A stretch of 64,000 bases of DNA from Letharia columbiana (lineage: Eukaryota > Ascomycota > Lecanoromycetes > Lecanorales > Parmeliaceae), in the NCBI RefSeq assembly GCF_014066305.1, contig NW_023501038.1:310001-374000 (forward strand), in the 5' to 3' direction. This document shows, in pieces, positions 26,022 through 37,400 of the stretch (positions are counted from its first letter, which is position 1; the number at the start of each line of letters is the position of its first letter). The notes under the pieces were generated by a model. It searched no databases. It was not told the origin of the DNA and saw nothing but the letters and a program-made list of their open reading frames with translations. The position numbers were made by a program, and so were the translations under genes.

Positions 26022-26498
26022 TTTGGCAGTGAGGCTCAAACACTCCAGTGATGAGCGAGAGTTCAACGGTCAGCTTATGATTGAGGACACAGGAAAAATG
26101 GTCGCATTATAACGACGATTGCGACTCCGACCTAGGATTGCGATTTTCGACGTCAAGACTGTGACTTGAAAAGGGTCGAGCAATGGGAACGCGTGACGCG
26201 CTCTGGCTGGTTAAACCTCGGTGATATCCTGCTGGTCGAAATGGCCAATCAGTCCTCTTGGTTTTGCCAGGAGGAAAATCGAGAGGACTGCGAAGAGCGA
26301 CAGTTTTTCCCCTTCCTCTCCAAGTACTCACTCACCTACTGCGACGGGAAGACTAAATGGTGGGGTGCAGGTGTCGCTCTTGAAAGGCATCACCCCTCAT
26401 AAACACGCATCATCTACCTGCTGTAAGCATGTTACCTTCACAATCGCATTCCTAAGACAGCACTATAATTAGCACTATAACTACATTCAAGAGCTGAC
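26022..26498. promoter_or_regulatory. Divergent promoter region smc1 / gpc1 with MluI cell-cycle box
   Basis: About 0.48 kb between two divergent start codons. ACGCGT at 26189-26194 is followed directly by GACGCG. ACGCGT is the known MBF (Swi6/Mbp1) binding core that drives G1/S expression of cohesin and replication genes in yeasts. Its use here is inferred from position. Otherwise no clear element. Confidence 0.55.
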
Positions 26499-28255
26499 AT
26501 GGTATCTCTACGCCAAAGCCGCCCTCGGTCCTTTGGCACCCAGCCCGGCTCCCTCACAGCAGCCCTTGCCTCATTCCGCCAACAAAACAGCAACATGCCA
26601 GATGTTACAGGCATCGCCGAATCCAGAGCGGAGTCTGTTCTGTCCGACGATAACCTTTCACCTAAGGCCTCAAGATCTTCTACCCAGGGATCATGCACTG
26701 CATCCGTGAATGGAGGTTCTCCGCTCCTGGATCCAAAGACGCCCGAGCTCTCCTCCCCAATGCCGAGCCCAAATCTGCTATCCAGGAACGCGTCAACCTC
26801 GGACTTCAGCTCTTACCAGGAGGAATGGGAAACCCCTTTAGAGACTCTTACCGTGTTCGACCTCCTGGACAATCTTGCACTTCCTTCGCGACTTGAAAAA
26901 TGGCAGACCAAATTATCGGCGCAGACCGAAAGAGTACGACGGCAACGTGAGAAGATCAAGTCGTCCACGTCCAACGCGAAGGACAGAGTGGTCGAGGAAT
27001 GGCGAAGGCGTCTACCACCACCGGATGAGCAACTTGACAAGTACAGGAAACGCATGAGCGACTCCGTAAACCGTCTTGGTTCGAGGTGGCACGACACAAA
27101 AGCTGTGACAGCCCGAGAGAAGCTTTCCTTCATTGCTGGAGTGCTCAACATTTTCATAAGCGGATACCTAATTGGCGGGCACCCTGAATTGTTCTACATT
27201 TGGTTCACAGCACAGCTTTGCTACTTTATGCCAATTCGCTTCTATACTTACCACAAAAGGGGCTATCACTACTTCTTGGCGGACATGTGCTACTTCGTCA
27301 ACTTTCTCTTACTTCTGACGATCTGGGTTGCACCGAGATCGAAAAGACTCTTCATAAGCACGTATTGCTTGGCATATGGAAACAATGCTGTCGCCATTGC
27401 AATGTGGAGAAACTCCATGGTGTTCCATTCTTTGGACAAGGTTACAAGGTTAGTGGATGCGCCGTAAAGCCAACTTCGTTTGCTAAACTCGACAGCCTGT
27501 TTATCCATATCATGCCACCAGTGACACTACATTGTCTGGTCCACCTCACTCCTCCAGAGATCCAGCTAGCACGCTTCCCAGGTATATATGCCATCGCGCA
27601 AAGCTCCCCAGATAGCGCGGTGCACTATTCCCTACTAGGCATGATGGCCTGGTCATCCGTTCCATACGCCGTTTGGCAACTTTCGTATCACTTCTTCATT
27701 ACTGTAAGGCGTCGAGAAAAGATTGCTGCAGGCCGTCCTACAAGCTTCACCTGGCTACGTAGATCTTATGCCAAAAGTTGGATCGGACGCTTAATACTGG
27801 GACTTCCTGAACAATTACAAGAACCCGCGTTCATGCTCACACAATACCTTTATGCCTTGGGAAGCATGCTACCATGCCCAGTATGGTTCTGGTATCGGTG
27901 GCCGAGCGCAATATTTCTGCTGTCACTATTTGTCTGGAGCATTTACAACGGAGCGACGTACTACATTGACGTCTTCGGAACCCGCTTTCAGAAAGAATTG
28001 GAGCAAATGAAGAAGGACGTTGCGAAATGGCAGACCAGCCCGGATGCTTTCAGCAGTCCTTTGATGACGCCAAAGGCGGAAGATGGCTCAGTAACACCGC
28101 AACAACAGCGGAGTAGCGATGAAACAAGTGGCAAGAGTGGACACAAACGAAGCGAAAGCAGCAGCATCGATCAGATACCCATGCTTGACGCGCAGCATAT
28201 AGGATCTAGTGGAATGGAGAACGTTGCGGATGAAAGGGTTCGGGAGCGAAAGTAA
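26499..28255 (+). CDS. gpc1: Glycerophosphocholine acyltransferase 1 (Gpc1, DUF2838 family)
   Basis: Integral membrane enzyme that acylates glycerophosphocholine with acyl-CoA to lysophosphatidylcholine, part of phosphatidylcholine remodelling. Exons 26499-27448 and 27496-28255 join in phase (HSLDKVT to SLFIHIMPP) and give 569 residues. About 210 residues of Ser/Pro-rich and then basic, coiled-coil-prone sequence precede the membrane domain. The family core is visible: FYIWFTAQLCYFMPIRFYTY, YHYFLADMCYFVN, WRNSMVFHSLDKVTSLFIH, and a late hydrophobic pair around LPCPVWFWYRWPSAIFLLSLF. The tail is hydrophilic and Ser/Asp-rich. The first ATG is used; an in-frame ATG 96 bases downstream is an alternative. 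Confidence 0.9.
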
Positions 28256-28794
28256 GGTGTGCCGTCAGCAAATGTGCCTCGACGAAGATGATTCTTGGAT
28301 CAAGCAGCGAGGCGTTGGAAGGATAGGCAGGTGATGCAGGTGGTTTGGAATATTCTTTGCAACATATAACCGCAGTCCACCATGATACCCACTGCTTCGA
28401 AGCAACGTTCTCATCTCTCAGCTTGATAGACCTTAATGAAAGCCCTAAAATACAGAGATGCGTTCCGTATGCATTATTATTGAACATGCACATGCGAGAA
28501 CACTTTGTGTTCGGCTGCAGGAGCCAAAAGAACGCTAGTCCGTTTGAGTACAGTCAAAACCAACCTTGTTTTCTTGGCTTCGAAGTCCTCGATAATCATC
28601 TTTATGCCATGGGCAGAGCTTTCCTCCTCTGACTAGTTCTTTTCATGAATGTGGCATGCTTCGAGATACCCAATGGAAGCACCTAGCTGGGTGCTCTGTT
28701 GTGAAAGCATATCTGGTAACCCCATGACCGCAGAGGATCGAAAAGTTGAGAAGGGTCAACCGCCCAGCTCCTCAACCTTCCAGCTTGGCTAAAG
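28256..28794. other. Tandem intergenic region
   Basis: About 0.54 kb between the gpc1 stop and the start of the next gene on the same strand. It holds the 3' UTR and the next promoter; no further feature was found. Confidence 0.5.
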
Positions 28795-30495
28795 ATGACA
28801 CGCAGGATTGTACGTTGGATGAGTCGACACTCTATATCCTTACTGATGTCTCGATAGGTCCGCACTTCCGTCCAGCTCGGCATCCTCACACTCATAATTC
28901 TCTTTCTTGTCTATGTCCTTGACAACCGCTTCAATGTCCTCCCGGACGCGATACACAACGCTCTTCCTGCTCACCATCCCGGTCTTGTCATCACTGACAT
29001 AACGGTCGCGACCTGTTCTACACTGAACATCCTCTCGAGCTGCAAGCTAGACCCGGGGAAATGGCATCGAATAGAAAAGGATCTGTACCTGTCACACGGC
29101 TGGCTTACTCACGCCTTTTTGCACATTGAACGGAAGCGAGAGTCAGAGTTGACTGAGAAAGACCGAGTCATCCTGGATGTTCGGGTAGCGAGCTTGGATC
29201 CCGTCACCTCGGAAAAGGACCAGGGGGCCGAACGCTGGGAATCTCGCCCTGCAGGAATCTGGCTCAAGCGCACCTCCAAGCACCGCGAATCTGATAGCAT
29301 CAACGCAGTAACCGCCGTCGATGTGCTTTTTGGCTCAGACGCTGTAGAAGCGCGTCCGGGATGGATGCTCGCTTCCCAAGCCCTCGTCCTCCCTAATGTT
29401 GGCGGCGAAAACCAAGAAGCTTACCTCAGTGTCCGCCGCGGCCCTCCAGCGAACGTGGAAAGGCCAACCCTCCACGTAAACAAAGATGGCAGATTCAAGG
29501 TCCTTCAAGTAGCCGACCTGCACCTCTCGACTGGTCCTGGGATCTGCCGCGATCCCGAACCTGCACTGCATAACGGCGGCAAATGTGACGCAGACCCTCG
29601 TACGCTCGCTTTCGTATCTTCAGTCCTGGACAGCGAACGCCCTGATCTCGTCGTTCTCTCTGGTGACCAGGTTAATGGCGAGACAGCAGCGGACGCTCAA
29701 TCCGCGGTTTTCAAATTCGCTCATCTTTTGGTAGACCGTAAGATTCCATTTGCAACTATCTTCGGAAATCACGATGACGAGGGTTCCCTTTCGCGTGAAG
29801 CTCTTATGCGGCTTACCCACTCGCTACCTTATTCACTTTCCGAATTCGGGCCCACGACTGTGGACGGTATAGGGAATTACTATATCGAAGTGCTTGCGCG
29901 CGGTACGTCTTCGCACTCCGCTCTCACTCTGTACCTGTTGGACACCCACGGCTACAGCCCCGACGAACGCCAATTCCGTGGCTACGACTGGCTCAAGAAG
30001 AGTCAGATAGACTGGTTTAAGACGACTAGTCTGGAGCTGAAAAATAGTGCTTCGCATCAGGGCTATACACATCATCATATGGACATGGCGTTCATACATA
30101 TCCCGCTCCCTGAATACCGACTTGTTGATGACATTGTCTTGTCCACCGGAAACCAGCCCGAGAATCCCACAGCGCCAGGCTTCAATAGCGGTTTCAAAGA
30201 CGCACTGGTTGAGGAAGGTGTATTAGCTGTCTCTTGTGGGCATGACCATGTGAACGACTATTGCTCGTTATCCAAGTCTGCGGACGACAAGCCGGAGCTG
30301 TGGATGTGCTATGCAGGAGGCAGTGGATTTGGAGGTTATGGTGGCTACGGAGGATATCATCGGCGGGTGAGGGTGTTTGAGTTCGACATGAACGAGGCCC
30401 GGATTGTGACGTGGAAGAGGGTTGAGTACGGGGAGACAGAGAAGCAGCTCGATAAGACGATTATTGTTGAGAGTGGAAGGGTGGTGGCTGCCTGA
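28795..30495 (+). CDS. Dcr2-type calcineurin-like phosphoesterase, membrane-anchored
   Basis: Metallophosphatase related to yeast Dcr2, which promotes mitotic exit and dephosphorylates Ire1. A 15-nt first exon (28795-28809, MTRRI) is spliced over a 48-nt intron to exon 28858-30495, giving 550 residues. The in-frame TAG directly before exon 2 rules out an unspliced start and supports the micro-exon. Residues about 8-26 form a signal anchor. The conserved Dcr2 N-terminal domain (KWHRIEKDLYL, ESRPAGIWLKR, VTAVDVLFG) is followed by the phosphoesterase motifs: VADLH (223-227), GDQVNG (274-279), GNHDD (308-312) and later CGHDH. A Gly/Tyr-rich stretch (GFGGYGGYGGY) near the end is unusual in look but common in this family's metal-site loop region. 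Which cellular pathway it serves here is inferred. Confidence 0.88.
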
Positions 30496-30776
30496 GAGTC
30501 AGTCAAAGCCCAAGGTAGAGTCACAATATTGTGTGTGTATATGGGACAGGTGCTGTCCTGGCGTTGAATATGGTGGCGTTTTGAGACTACCGCCAGGCAG
30601 TCAGTCACACTTGTGTCGAAAAGAGCTTTGCCAAGAAATTTACTATGAACATTTCGCCATATATACGCCAAGCAAAGGACCTCTCCATGAAGTGTAGTTG
30701 TCTTAGTACTTCATTGGCAGGAATCAGCAGCTTTGGAGGGTTGCTCAAACTCCCTAAAATCTACATGAACCGAAAC

Positions 30777-32811
30777 TTATTCCGCTTGCTCAGTTGTGGC
30801 AATAGCCGCGGCCCCATGCTCAACCTCACCATCCTCCCTTGATTCGCTCGTAATATTTTGTTGCGCTCGGTGCTGCTGTCCGCCCTCGGACTGCTCGTCG
30901 CTCGGCCGTAATGGTGCTGGAGCAACTGTGGGTGGTTTGAAAAAAGGTTCTCCGTCCTCGTCGGCGTCGAGCTGCATCAGGAAAGTCTCCCATAGCTCGA
31001 TCAACTGAAGTCTTGGATTAAAAATAATATGAATCAGGAGCGCAGAGAGTGGACATACCTCCTTCTGCGCCTCAATGGCTCCCTCCAAAAATGTCTCCAC
31101 CCCACTTTTGAAATCCTCTACTTTCTCTCGTTCAAACCTCTCCAGCTCTCCTCTCATAAGTCTCCCCATGTCCTCAAAAAGTAGTCTCGCCTGATGACTC
31201 CTCCTTTCCCCATCCCCGACATCAGCTTGTAATTGGTTCAACCGATCCTGCTGAGTCTTTCCGCTCCTCAATACTTTCTCTTGGGTAGCTCGACGCTTCT
31301 GGAGTTCTGCCTCGGCGCTGTGCCAGGAATGGAAGGACTTTTGGCGCTGGGCAAACGCAGTTTTGATGGACGCAATGAGACGGATATATTCGTCTACTGT
31401 GATGCCAAGCGTAAGCACATCCTGTTGGGCTTGGCGTTCGTAAAGTTCGCGGATGCGAAGCTGTAGGTCCGATAGCCCTTCGAGAGGTGTGGAAAGGGAC
31501 ACGGAGAGTTCAACCGCAGAAAGCGCATGTAACGAAGTGGAGAAATCGCCTGCTGCTTCTGCGAGTGCTTTTCGCTGCGAGACTACTGCATCGATAGATT
31601 TCAGGAGAGCTTTCAATTGATTTTCGAGAGCGTCAAGGTAAATTTTCCGATCGTGGAACCAGTCGTCATGCTCAATAAACTTGCCGCCGGTGGTGCTGCC
31701 AAGTCCCAGAGAGCTGAACATTCCTTTGCTTTCGCCGAGGCCGGGTTCCTTGTGCTCTCGATGCTTGACATCCATATTGAACGCATCGCTTTCTAGGAAT
31801 ATTTTGAGGTCACCATCGTGCTGAAGTACTGGGTGGGCGGCTGTCTTGTTTAGCATCTTTTCCAAGGCAGATCTCCTCGACTCTACAAAGTTGCTGTCGA
31901 AACGACCGACGGCTTGCTTTTCTGGTGGCGGCGGGACCACGACTCCAGGATTACTGTTGTGCAACGAATTGTAAAGCCATAAGAAATCGCGGTAACGCCG
32001 GCTGACAGCAAATTCGGGCTGCTTGTATGCTTTTGAGGACGTCTATCATAGTTAGAAATGTGTCTCTCTAGATTGGCGGTGACGTTGAGCATATACCTTC
32101 GTCCGAACTTGGTAAACAATGTGACTGCTAGTCAAGTCTCCGATCTTGTGCGGATCACCAACTGTAATATCAAAACTGGGTCTTGCAGCCTGCTCGATAC
32201 TAACGCTAGGCTGCGTTGACCTCCTTGAGTTCTCTATTCCCCCAGGAGCCGAATGGCCTTGCTGTGGGTATCTTTGTTTCGACGTCGTTGAGCTTCTGTC
32301 GTCATCCACGAGGTCTGCCGAGTCTATCATACCCTTGTTCACAGGCGGCTGCGACGAGGGTGTTGAGCGGGTATTGCGCGTGGGTAGTGTCTGCTCTTTG
32401 GATGGGGGTACAGGAGGTAGTTCGGGTTCTGAGAGATTGGAATTCTCGCCCAGTGGGCCGAGTGGTCCAAGAGAGTCATCAATGGCTTCTAGGCGTGTAG
32501 CTTGTGCTCCGACCTTTCGTGGGGTCCGAGGGCCTCTGGCACTTGGGGATCTTGGCGTAGAAGTTGCCGAGAGAGAGGATGCCTGCGATTGTTTTGCTTT
32601 GGTTGCCGAGTCTGCGAAAATCCATAAGCCTGAGAATGAAGATGAATCGGCTATCAGACAGACCTTGTTCTACTCCTTCTGTAGCTTTGGTAAGATTGGT
32701 ATTGGAGCTTGAACGTGAGGGAACATCTGCCTACTGTCAATTAAGATGGCAAATGGGACGATTGTCCTGGGATAATTACTTACCACCCCACGGCGAATCC
32801 TCAGCATCCAT
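30777..32811 (-). CDS. vps5: Retromer sorting nexin Vps5 (SNX1/2-like)
   Basis: PX-BAR protein of the retromer that recycles cargo from endosome to Golgi. Exons 32811-32784, 32726-32664, 32629-32097, 32042-31059 and 31004-30777 give 611 residues. The PX domain (about 180-295) includes FAVSRRYRDFLWLY and PPPPEKQAVGRF. The C-terminal half is a helical BAR domain with conserved WFHDRKIYLDALENQL, HSWHSAEAELQKRR and LIELWETFLMQLD. The start is the ATG of MDAEDSPWGD, which matches the fungal Vps5 N-terminus; a longer frame from 32976 is possible. Intron 2 is only 34 nt, unusually short but needed for the frame. Intron 4 (31058-31005, 54 nt) has no stop, so read-through would add 18 residues in the BAR domain. 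Confidence 0.92.
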
Positions 32812-33421
32812 TGGTAGAAGAATCTTGGATATATTGGAGCTGATGTCAAGGTTAAAAAGGGTATCAGTTGTGTCGGTAGAGCATCGAGGTGCAGGAACTT
32901 TTTCGGCTTTTCCGATGCTTGGCTGAGCAGGGATTCGCTTCACCCGCATGTTCTCTTCGAAGACATCACGATCCATAATGGATGCTGATACAAAAGCAAG
33001 CTCATAAGTTTCCGAATTCTGATGGGTCTGATTACCAAAAAGTATCTGCTAATGATACAAGTGGTCTATGGAGTGAGTGACATAAAGAGAACTACAGCAT
33101 CGCTACTTCCTCATTCACTGGAGGTGTCACAGAGCTTATCGCTAAAGCGCCAGCCGAACCGGATTCGATGATGTCTGAAGTGACTGCAACATTGCCCGCC
33201 GAAAATCGTTTGCCATACACAACGCGTTCGAATCGTCTTGGTTAAGGCATAGATGCTGGACCATCCCCATTCTTGCTGCTTTCGAAGATCCAATATCGGG
33301 TGACCTGTGAAAACAAAGTGGCGGGCCGGTCCCCTCCATCGCTTGATGGCTTTCTGAAGGAGCCGTCAATAATCTCCATTTCTGTCCCGCTACCGTCCAG
33401 CTCTTATGATGCGGATGCATC
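32812..33421. other. Tandem intergenic region, vps5 upstream
   Basis: About 0.6 kb between the vps5 start and the med11 stop, both on the minus strand. An in-frame extension of vps5 to 32976 is possible. Nothing else is recognisable. Confidence 0.45.
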
Positions 33422-34061
33422 CTATTTTTCGCCATCACCCTTGAGGAAGTCAAGTTCTCGATCCGAACCAGATTTTCTTTCTTCGAGCTTGGAAACGAAC
33501 CTTTCAGCTTCTTCCCATAACTCTGCCTTCATCTCCTTTCCCACGTTGTCATTTCTGCTGTTAAGCCAACCTACGTCCAGATTACCGAGACCACCACCTG
33601 TAATGACTCCCTTGTTTCCCCCAGCCGTTCTCGGTGGTGATGCATTCGGAGGATTAGCCTGGGCAGCTAAAGGAACAGCCATACTTGTGGGTGGCTCCTT
33701 GGTGACTGCTTCAGCAGGCAGAACACCGGCCTCCTCAAGCGCGTAGATCTGGCGTCTAAGGTTCACATCTACCAAAGAAAGTAGAGTAAAGTATTGCGAT
33801 GTCGCGGCAGTGAAGGACTCTCTTTGTTGTTCTATTGGTACAGGCCGGCTTGACAAGCTTTCTGCCGGTGCAATGGCCATGGGCTTTGTCAAAGCTTTGA
33901 CGGCCAGACCTGCCGACTGCAGTAGCTTAGCAACATCCTACATTCAGTCTCAGTATCCATTCTTATATTACAGGTCCTTGCCAGCGCTTTACCTTGTCAA
34001 TATTGTTTAACTGCTTGATGCGATCGCTAGCAGAGAAGATTGGGGGATGGTCTGGGGACAT
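33422..34061 (-). CDS. med11: Mediator head subunit Med11
   Basis: Small subunit of the RNA polymerase II Mediator head module. Exons 34061-33993 and 33937-33422 join in phase (IKQLNNIDK to DVAKLLQSAG) and give 194 residues. The first about 110 residues carry the Med11 helical pattern: DRIKQLNNIDKDVAKLL, then FTAATSQYFTLLSLVDVNLRRQIYALEEAGVL. A Gly/Asn/Pro-rich linker leads to a charged C-terminal helix (ELWEEAERFVSKLEERK). The family is poorly conserved, so the call rests on these two blocks and on size. It lies head-to-head with taf5, another general transcription component, about 0.4 kb away. Confidence 0.8.
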
Positions 34062-34481
34062 GTTGTAGATTTAAACTGCCTTCAAAGCCTTTGTGTACGT
34101 CAATTTCATAAGGTGTCAAGGTAGATAGATATTTACAGATTCTGAGAGAAAAGTGTCATGATTCATGAAGATCGATCATCAGTGCTGTCACTTGCGCATT
34201 AAAAGTGCCTTGCATAAGTAAAGTAAGATAATGCGGCTCAACCGTTGGGTTTAGCGTCCGAGCGGAAGGCAGGGAGGCAGGATAACTTTAAATTCCTTCA
34301 ACGTCTCCGTGCTCAGCTACTTTTCTTGTCTCATTTCTCTGCCACTATGTTGGTCCGACTCGAAATAACATGTTCCACGCTCTAATTTGGGACAACGACC
34401 ATGATATCACATACACCCCATAAAAAATATAGGGAATAATGTCTCCTGCATGAACGTCAATCATTCTTCGAAACCGTTATC
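34062..34481. promoter_or_regulatory. Divergent promoter region med11 / taf5
   Basis: About 0.42 kb between head-to-head genes for two RNA polymerase II transcription-machinery subunits. No specific element was recognised. Confidence 0.45.
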
Positions 34482-37400
34482 ATGTCAGGGCAGCCTTCAG
34501 GGAATCCCTCAGGACCTCGACCTACCGCCAACGGCGTCGGCGCCAGTGGCATGGCTTCATCCCAGCAGAGAACAGATCCTCAAGTAGGATCTAGCACGAG
34601 TAATGGACAATCCGGAAGCATGTCCCAGTCAAATCTGAACAGCATTGTAAGGCAAAAAATTTCATGCTTAGTTTTGCCTGCTTCACGTCTGTTAGGATCT
34701 ATTGTTTGCCTTCCTTTTGTAAGCTCTGTCTCGGATTGCGACGGAAGCCTGTGGGTTTTCGGCGAACTCCGCCACCTTTCTCCCTCAACTGGAAGTTACT
34801 CGGCTCGAAAATTGTAGAACAGACCTACTAGCGCGGTGCTTGGCATCAACACTCCATGTGCTAGCCGCGACTCCCACGCATGGACCCGCTTTCCATATCA
34901 TGCTCTATTAGTCAAACAACACCGCTCCTTCTAGCCCAGAACCTGTCTCTCCTAAGATGGCAAAGCCACGCACCAATCAACGTTCTATCGGTTGACCAGC
35001 CCGACCTCTACAATATCCGCGAAGGAGCGAGCGCATAGCATCATCCGAAGCACCTCAAACCTCTGCGCTCCAGCAAGCGTCTCTATCCGTACAGGCATCG
35101 GCACAAGGAGTCAATGTATCTCTACTAGCTGCCTCGGGAAGACAAGCCGGATCTCTTGCCTCGAGCGAGTGTAACACTCGTTCATCGCGCAAGCGAAGAG
35201 ACGCCGAAGGAAAGCCTAGTATGGAAGTATCCTCGGACCCTCAGCAGCGCGGTAAGCGAGCGGCCATGGGCAGTCACAGCCCGTCCGCCAGTGTTGATCT
35301 GTCAACGCAATCCCATCGATGCTCAGAACCACCTTCTATTCTTGATCCTTGGCGGGAGCCTTCTCCAGAAGAGTATCGAAGCATATACGACGATCTAGAC
35401 GCGCCGAACCCTGTGCAGCAGCCCAATTCTTACCGGCCTTATCATCAGTTGGAGTACGAGGCTTAAGGCTTGTTGCGCGACGTCACGGATCCGCGACTGG
35501 GGCCTTCATACAGACCTTCTCCTGTCAGCTCACCAGCAATTCGAGGTACACGATCAGGAGTGTCCACCGATTCTGCTGGCGTTAGCTACACAGGAACAGA
35601 CCAAAACGGTCACTCTTCATTCAGAAATCAAGATCCTAGGCGACTTGCCGCTATGAGCAACCAAACTTCTAATAGACAAACTCCTAGAAAATATGGACGG
35701 GCGGTCAAAGAAGGTCTTGTCTCATTCGGCTTGGGCACCTATAAGCATGCCGTCGGCAATCATACACTGGATTTCCAAGAAGCGAGCTCGCCCAGGAACC
35801 CATCCAAGCACTACTCAAACCAAGAAGATGTCAGTCCAAAGCCTAGGCCGACAAATGTTATGCATCCTGTGTCGGTGTTGACCGATGATGAAGTGGTGTG
35901 TAATCGGGATCGCACACAGATTCACCACACCTTAAAGAGCCCGGTCCATTCGGCTCTTGGCTAGCTTTAGTTTCATACGTTTGCCTTCTTGCCTCTGTGC
36001 CGACGGGAGTCAATCCCCAGACTCTTTGTCACTCTTCACCGCTTAAACTACACCTCTTGAGCACAGACTTACTACCATGTCTTGACGTCTCTTCTGCCTA
36101 TTCAATCTCAGCACGTCAAAGAAATGGGCGCTGATGTGGACTCTCAGGTCATTGAATATCTATCAAAAAAGGGCTATAGCAAGACAGAGTCTATGCTGAG
36201 GCAAGAGTCTGCGAATCAAGACGTTGAGGGTAGACCCGTCAACACCAAGGCTGAAGAGACTGGGGGAGCCAAATACGGAAAAGCTTTTGGTGAGCGCCAT
36301 GTGTTGTTCCATGCTCTTGAGTATCCTACTGAACTTCGTCCAAGGGTTGATGCGATCGTGGATTGAAGAGAGTCTCGACATTTACAAAGTGAGGTGAAAG
36401 TTGAGCTTGGCCTTGCACCCACTGACAACCTCCTAGCCTGATCTTAGACGTCTACTCTGGCCGATCTTCGTATACTCATTCCTCAACCTCGCATCAGACT
36501 TTTTTCCCAAGGACAGCGGCCATTTCTTAGAGTCGTTCAAGTCAGGATTTGGGAAAGAGCACGAGGACGATCTGCGAGCGCTTCAGCCTATCTCAATGCC
36601 TGAGCATGTCCTCAACAACGACACTGCAAAGATCTATCGCAGCAATAAGTATCGAATCACACTCAGCCAGGTGGCGTTCTTGAACCTCGTTCAATTCTTG
36701 GAGTCGAAGGAAAAGGATGGAGGGGCCGTCATAGTAGGAGTGATACAGAGCTACCTACAGGTTATAACCATCGACCGCGTTGCAGACGATCAAAATAGTC
36801 TTGCAAGACTGCTCAAACGGGCGAGAGCCAACGAGGATTACCCGGCTGAAGATGAAGGGATTCCGGGTCACAATCCTGGATCCGCGAATGTAGACAGAAG
36901 CGCTGGTTCAACTGTCTTGACACGATTGAAGCTTGGGCATATGCCTCTGGAGTCAGATTTGATGGGTGACGTTCGTGCAGAACTAGACGAAGAAGATGCG
37001 AAGAATCCTCCCTTCACAGGGCAAGACTCGCTTATTCAACACTTTGAGCAGCGGATCAAACGGGAAGAAAGTGAAGACGCACCTACTCGCAGCGAGTTGC
37101 AACTACCGCCATCTATCGCCCGCGACGTCGCAATGGAGGTTCAAAAGGTCAAAGAAGACCGCGATCGATTCAAGATTGAAGGAAGGACTGGAGGCGTGGG
37201 CCCTGGTGTCAGTGTCACAATGTTCACGTTCCACAACACATACGACAGGTAGTCGCCCGTTTCTCACTCTGCATGAAGGCTCTACTGACACGCAAACGTG
37301 TCTCAGTATCAACTGCTTGGACTTCTCTGAAGACAATATGCTCGTAGCTGCAGGTATGAGCGAATCTTACATTCGTGTTTGGAGCCTTGACGGCAAAGCT

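Noticed and set aside
32812..32976. Longer Vps5 start (MDRDVFEENM)
   Set aside because: Vps5 proteins begin close to the DSPWG motif, which follows the ATG at 32811; the extension is kept only as a possibility.
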